Shown here one piece after another: positions 59,081-64,000 of a DNA stretch of 64,000 nucleotides. The position numbers and the translations under genes are program-made. A model generated the notes under the pieces. It was not told the origin of the DNA. It made no database searches and saw only the letters and a list, made by a program, of their open reading frames with translations. Each line of letters begins with the position of its first letter. The stretch's first letter is position 1. The stretch comes from Pyrus communis. Taxonomy: Eukaryota > Streptophyta > Magnoliopsida > Rosales > Rosaceae. The DNA lies in assembly GCF_963583255.1 (NCBI RefSeq), contig NC_084807.1, positions 23,829,572 through 23,893,571 on the forward strand, given 5' to 3'.

Positions 59081-60127
59081 TTAAAATTAAAATATAGGTG
59101 TCGTAAGGACGGGCCTGACAAAGCAGACCAATTTGTTAGGTGTAAGGTTTTGTCACAAAAAATTATTAGTTAAAATGTAATTATCGTGTCATATTTCAAC
59201 AATTTGTAGATCATTTTTAGCAAGTGAATTGTTATTAGCACTCCAAAAATATTATTCTGCACTCCAAACTTTCTATTTTAGGAAAGAAAAATACACTTGC
59301 AAGTAGTGTAGAATGAGATTTTAGAACCGTTAATAACACTTTCCTTTAGCAAAAGAAATAATGGGTTTTGGTATGGGTGCTTTTCAATGTTCACTATATA
59401 AGTGCCATCTAAAATGGAGGATATGGGTAAAGCAACTGTTTTGAGTCCAAGATCGACCCATCACGGGGCCAAGTACCCAATTGTTTTGGCACCATTTTTC
59501 ATAGGTCATATAGATCAGGCCAGGTCCTAAGCCGGAAATCTTTTTCTTTACTGGAGATGATTTTCTGCACACTCATTTTCTTCTTCATACGCCTCTATTA
59601 TTTATGATCTTTGAATTAAACAAATTAAAGGAGAAACAAAGGACATAAAGAAAGATGAGTGTACAGAAGGAAAATGTGCGAAAATCATTTCTCTTGTTTA
59701 TTATTTACAAAAGTAATGATTTTCATAGTTCGTATAGATTTTTCTTCACTCTCGTTTTAACTTCTAGCTCTCCAACCCTGAATGTGAACAAGCTACAAAA
59801 TAATCGATTTGGAGTGCCAGAAGCTAAAATTGGAGTGCCAAAGTTTTACCGATCAAGTTTTTGGATTTGAGACAAAATTGCACTTCTAGGAAAGCATTAA
59901 CTAGTCAACAGCTTGCTCATGACAAAAGGGGTAGAGAAGTACCTACATATATATCTTGATGTAATGCCCAAGTAAAACGGCTCTTGAACGAGAGAAGTCA
60001 AAAGTGAAAAGCCTTGTAAATGAAACTGGAGACTTAACTTAATCTGCAGTAAATTAACCGGTCTGTATACATATTCTCCCGCTAAAACCGAAGCACCCCG
60101 AAGACCGAGGAAGACCAGCCATGAGTT

Positions 60128-62538
60128 CTAGCTCAATCCCTCAACTTCAGTTGGCATTGCAAAAGTTTGTCTAGGCACCTGGGTTGATTGCACTTCGGTC
60201 ATCATTCCCATCAACTTGTTTCTTCCTTCCTCAAAGCGCATATGGTCATTCATCGGATTGTTTGCTGGCACTCCCATTTGCAAGGTAGTGGCAGCCGCTT
60301 GAACGACTCTTTGGCTTACTACGTTCTCTGGCATACTCATCGTGCTACTCTCAAGGCTACTCTTAATCCATGCAATCTTGTTCAAATCCGTAGCAATGGA
60401 GATTAATTCGTGGCTGGAGAAAGGCGGAGGCTCGTCATACTCAACAAACTCCGGCCCCAACAACGAGCCTTGAGAATGCCCCTCAACTCGATCACAGCAA
60501 CCATGGCTACAGAGCTCAGGAACCATAGGCTCATTACATGCACCTTCAAGGAAGTTGTCGAACCCAAAATCTAGTTTAGTTGTTGGGACCAAAGGGCCAT
60601 GACTTGGGACTGTCCTTGAAAAAGCTGAAGCATTTGCTGGATCACTTGGACGGTTATAAACACTAAAAGCACTAACACGAGCCACTGGACGACAAAGGGT
60701 GGACTGGAGAGTCAGATGGTCTCTTGATTCGGCACGAAGAGTAGAATGCTCTTTTGACTCAGCAGCGCAACAACCCTCCTTTGCTTGACCTTCACAAGTC
60801 TTGAATGAACTGATATTCCCAACTGACAAGGTTTCTTCTGAGGATGCCCTTTTTCTGTCAAAGGTGTCACCTTCCATCATTTCCCCAGGTCCCGGATTAA
60901 ACCTTACTTTATCGAAGCACCGGCGCTTTAGTGTAGAATTCCAATGATTCTTGATTGCGTTATCTGTTCTACCTGGAAGAAGCTTTGCAATTACTGCCCA
61001 TTTGTTCCCATGGATAGCATGGGCTGAAACTATTATACGATCTTCTTCCCCTGCATTAATTATAACGTTACAATTGAGAAAACTTCAGCAAAAGCAATGA
61101 AGCAAATAAATATGCAACTTTGGATAGAAAGGTATGCCGCAATTTACTCAGCATATTTCTCAAAATGTAATGACAACAAAAGCTATCCATGCAAAGGACA
61201 AGATTATGAAGTTCGCAAGCAGATAACTTCCCGCTATATTTGATTCACTAACCTGAACCAACAGCAACATTTTAGGAAAAAGAGAACCAGCATGATACTA
61301 AATCTTAATGCAATTCCAGACAACAAAAACCGAGGTTCGCCCACAGACATCACGATCCCTGGGGCCCAAATAAAATAGATTTACCACCTAATTAAAATGA
61401 TTTGATGCGCCAGCCCTACATATACACGATATCCTTTAAAATCTATCACCAAATTGTGACCAAAACTTCATATACGTTCTTCCATCATGGTGTTACAAAT
61501 CATTCTAAATTCATTCCTTAAACATTGTCCAAAAGTAGCGTATAAAGAAGAATCAAGAGAGCCGACTATACAAATACATACGAAATCACAAATGACCAAA
61601 CAGATGGATCACGACAAAAACAAGATATGTTAACATTATAGAAACAACGTACGCAAGACTGAAAACCACGCTGAGAAAAAGACCGTGCTAATTGGAGCAT
61701 TTACGCTACACACTGCACAGTCCAAACACACTACCAGTTCCAATTTCAACAAAATTCGAACAAACTTGCACCACACTAGACCAACCGCATAACTATCAAG
61801 GTTCCATCTTTAATCTTGAACTCATATTCGACACTAACCAAATGCTCGGCTCCTCGATCAACACACTAGGCTTACGACATACAAACATCAAATCCCACTC
61901 CTTTTGCGTGCTACTTAGGACCATCTCGAACGGTCATAATTTTTCGCCAAATGACATATTACATCTTTGATTAAACAAACACAAAACCGAGAATTAGTTC
62001 ACCGAAATAACAAGAAACCAAGACGACACTTCTGACATATCTAACAAACACGACACCAACTAACAAGAGTTGGCAAACATCTTCAAATTTGAAAACCGAA
62101 CATTCACAAACTAATAATTCCACTCGATTAAGCACATCAGCACATCCTAATCGAAAATCAGTCGCTTTCAAAATCCGAACATGACAAAAGCAATCCAAAC
62201 ACAAACAAAAACATCAGACAGAAAATGGCGGCGATTAAATTACCAGAAAAGGGTTTACGCTTGACGCAGGGGTCGAGCTGGTTACACCACCTTAGCCGGC
62301 ACGACTTTCCAGACCGCCCGGGAATTCCGCGGGCGATCAGGCTCCAATTCCTCGCCCCGAAGTTGCTCACGAGCCGGGTCAGCACCGCGTCCTCCTCCGG
62401 CGACCACGGTCCCCTCACCTTCCCGCTGCGCACCGCGCCCTCGTTCAACTCGGCGGCGTTGCCGAGTTCAATCAACTCGGCCTCCGTGCCAGGGACGTCG
62501 TCGGCTTCTTTGGAGACGCCGTCGTTTGGGACTGTCAT
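60128..62538 (-). CDS. R2R3-MYB transcription factor (MYB1/MYB25/MYB109-like)
   Basis: Two exons, 62538-62244 and 61050-60128, GT-AG intron 1193 bp; the product is 405 aa. R2 has tryptophans W45, W65 and W84. R3 has F97 (in place of the first Trp, as usual), W116 and W135. The DNA-recognition helices are [13 protein letters not shown] and [13 protein letters not shown]. The intron splits R3 just after PFSG. The sequence [15 protein letters not shown]...[21 protein letters not shown], shown in part, is typical of the group containing Arabidopsis MYB1, MYB25 and MYB109. The C-terminal ~260 residues are Ser/Pro-rich with no recognised domain. It is presumably a nuclear DNA-binding regulator with unknown targets. 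The start MTVPNDG was chosen because the TATA box lies downstream of the more upstream in-frame Met (62715). Confidence 0.93.
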
Positions 62539-62615
62539 TGGTGGTTGGTTTGGTTGGGTGTTTCGGTTTGTTTGTTTGTTTTTATGAGTACCTACCCAGC
62601 GGAGCAAACCTCTGC

Positions 62616-62623
62616 CTTTATAA
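62616..62623 (-). promoter_or_regulatory. TATA box of the MYB gene
   Basis: On the minus strand this reads TTATAAAG, about 78 bp before the proposed ATG at 62538, giving a leader of about 45-50 nt. Confidence 0.6.
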
Positions 62624-62699
62624 CTGCAAATAGGAAAGCGATTAATGTGGGGCCCTGGCTTTTTGCGACCGTTTCGGATTCCGGTTTTGCACGGCAGTT

Positions 62700-63613
62700 T
62701 TTTCAAAATGACCATCGTGTCCCTCGTGTTGCGATACGTCGTCGTTTTAGTTTTGAAGGTAGAGTCTTCGTGTTGACTTTGTTTGGACTTTGGCTACGAA
62801 GGGAGGGAAACGGAATCCGTGAATCCAGTGCATGAATTCGGCAAATTACATTCACGTTCCGTCACCAAGACGACGGCTTGGCTTTTGTCGTAAAACGTAA
62901 ATGCTCTCTGAAATTTTGGATAATTGCCATTTTTCAATCGGCATTGTTCGAGGAGTCTCGAGTCATTTTCGAAAGAATCTCGAGCAATTTTGCATATTTT
63001 GTATTTTTCGAAACTAAAGCTATCTTTTCATCTTTAAGCCGTAACTAAATTACTTTAACTCTAAAATGTCAAGGTAAATATAATCTTATTGTTCATGATC
63101 AACAAAGTTAAAATACTAAAATATCGTTGTATCGGAAAAAACGTTTTGCAAACTACTCGACAATTTAATCATGATTGATTATGTTGAAAAATGAGAACCA
63201 CCGTCCACTTGTTTCTTATTTTTCTTGTAAAGTCAACAAACGGTCAAGTGTGCTACATCATGGTATTGGTGTTGTTTTATCAAGAAAGGAAGCACATATG
63301 ATTTTTTACAAGCTACCTGAGCATGAATTAGAAAACTCCATTGTTGAAAAGCGGAAAGTTAGATAAGGGTGTGGTTGAAAAGATACAAGTGTTGGTTGAA
63401 TACAAACCATTTTTCAGGCATTTCAAAGCAAGAGCATAAGAAAGGAAAAAACATGAAATTGATGTCATATCTTTTCTTAATACATTTGATGTTATCTATA
63501 TTAAGGGATCAAAAAGTAAGCTAAATTTGACAATGAACTAGTTATAGTAATTTAGTTCTAATTCATCGTTTACGAGAATCAAACATAATTTCTCTCACAC
63601 TTGATATTATACC
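62700..63613. other. Upstream region of the MYB gene
   Basis: No gene recognised. An open frame at 63175-63366 has no known resemblance. Confidence 0.45.
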
Positions 63614-63813
63614 AGACATGGATGTTCTCCGGATCCATGCATTATAATCCTAGAGATCCACCAATCCGGACCATTGAAATTTAATATAACGACTACAAAC
63701 AGGGGGCCTACTTTAAAAGTTATAATAACTTTAGTTGTTGGATCAAATTTCAATGGTCCGAATTGATGGATTCTTAGGATTCGGATGCATAGAGCTGAAG
63801 AGGATCCATGTCC
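63614..63813. mobile_element. Foldback MITE with 9-10 bp target duplication (200 bp)
   Basis: Inverted arms of about 95 bp: the left includes ATCCGGACCATTGAAATTT and the right includes its complement, AAATTTCAATGGTCCGAAT. The ends are AGACATGG and CCATGTCC. ATATTATACC flanks both sides (63604-63613, 63814-63823). Confidence 0.8.
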
Positions 63814-64000
63814 ATATTATACCTACCGTTGACGAATGTTTTGTGTCTTACTTACCCTCATTATTAAGTCTGTCCAAAACCCGATTAAAGTTGTTGAAAT
63901 GGCACATGTGGGACCAGCTCTTTTCTTCGTGTTTGTGATACAAAGCAATATTTAGGAAATTAGAGAATTGACCCGTGAATTTTGACTCAAGTTGGAGCTT

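Larger units (their letters stand above)
57302..60127. other. Intergenic MITE cluster
   Basis: No gene. At least five short elements lie between 57784 and 59080, and a weak inverted pair lies near 59560-59700. Each recognisable element is listed separately. Confidence 0.6.

Overview
The window is nuclear DNA of a dicot plant. The evidence is split genes with GT-AG introns and plant-only families: three UDP-glycosyltransferases with the PSPG box, an R2R3-MYB, a DUF620 protein, a plant RINGv E3 ligase, class I small heat-shock proteins and a YPPQ-repeat glycine/proline-rich protein. The intergenic DNA is AT-rich and packed with MITEs and decayed LTR retrotransposons. The gene types and repeat style suggest a woody Rosaceae, perhaps apple or pear. 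That is inference from memory and cannot be settled here.

Layout. 1-5.3 kb is gene-poor and holds a 1.15-kb hAT-type element with a perfect 8-bp target duplication. 5.3-8.1 kb carries a two-exon glycine/proline-rich gene on the minus strand and a broken partial copy of it. 8.6-13.9 kb is a transposon pile: a Tourist-type MITE, the 3' end of a Ty3 element with a 2.1-kb LTR, and a broken PIF/Harbinger transposase whose 3' end is shared with MITEs at 23.6 and 28.4 kb. 15.4-27.5 kb is a tandem cluster of three UGT76-like genes, all on the plus strand, each of two exons split at the same place. A decayed copia element with a MITE inside it lies between the second and third. 28-35.2 kb is repeats, including a complete solo LTR with a 5-bp target duplication and a second hAT-like element. 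35.4-45.3 kb holds three class I small heat-shock genes. The first two are near-identical direct duplicates now separated by a full-length dead copia element; the third faces them. 47.3-49.5 kb is a three-exon DUF620 gene. 54.2-57.0 kb is a membrane RINGv E3 ligase with a 2.2-kb intron. 60.1-62.5 kb is an R2R3-MYB of the MYB1/25/109 type.

How the genes relate. The UGTs and the HSPs are local duplication clusters. The remaining genes look like unrelated neighbours. There is no operon, no CRISPR, and no tRNA or rRNA that I could recognise. Exon boundaries were set by eye from reading frame, GT/AG signals and family resemblance. No transcript evidence was available.

I did not find an obviously new multi-gene biological system. 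The most distinctive signals are in the repeats: several insertions with exact target duplications, nested insertions that give a relative chronology, a transposase-bearing relative of local MITEs, and a hairpin repeated three times in one LTR with compensatory stem changes.
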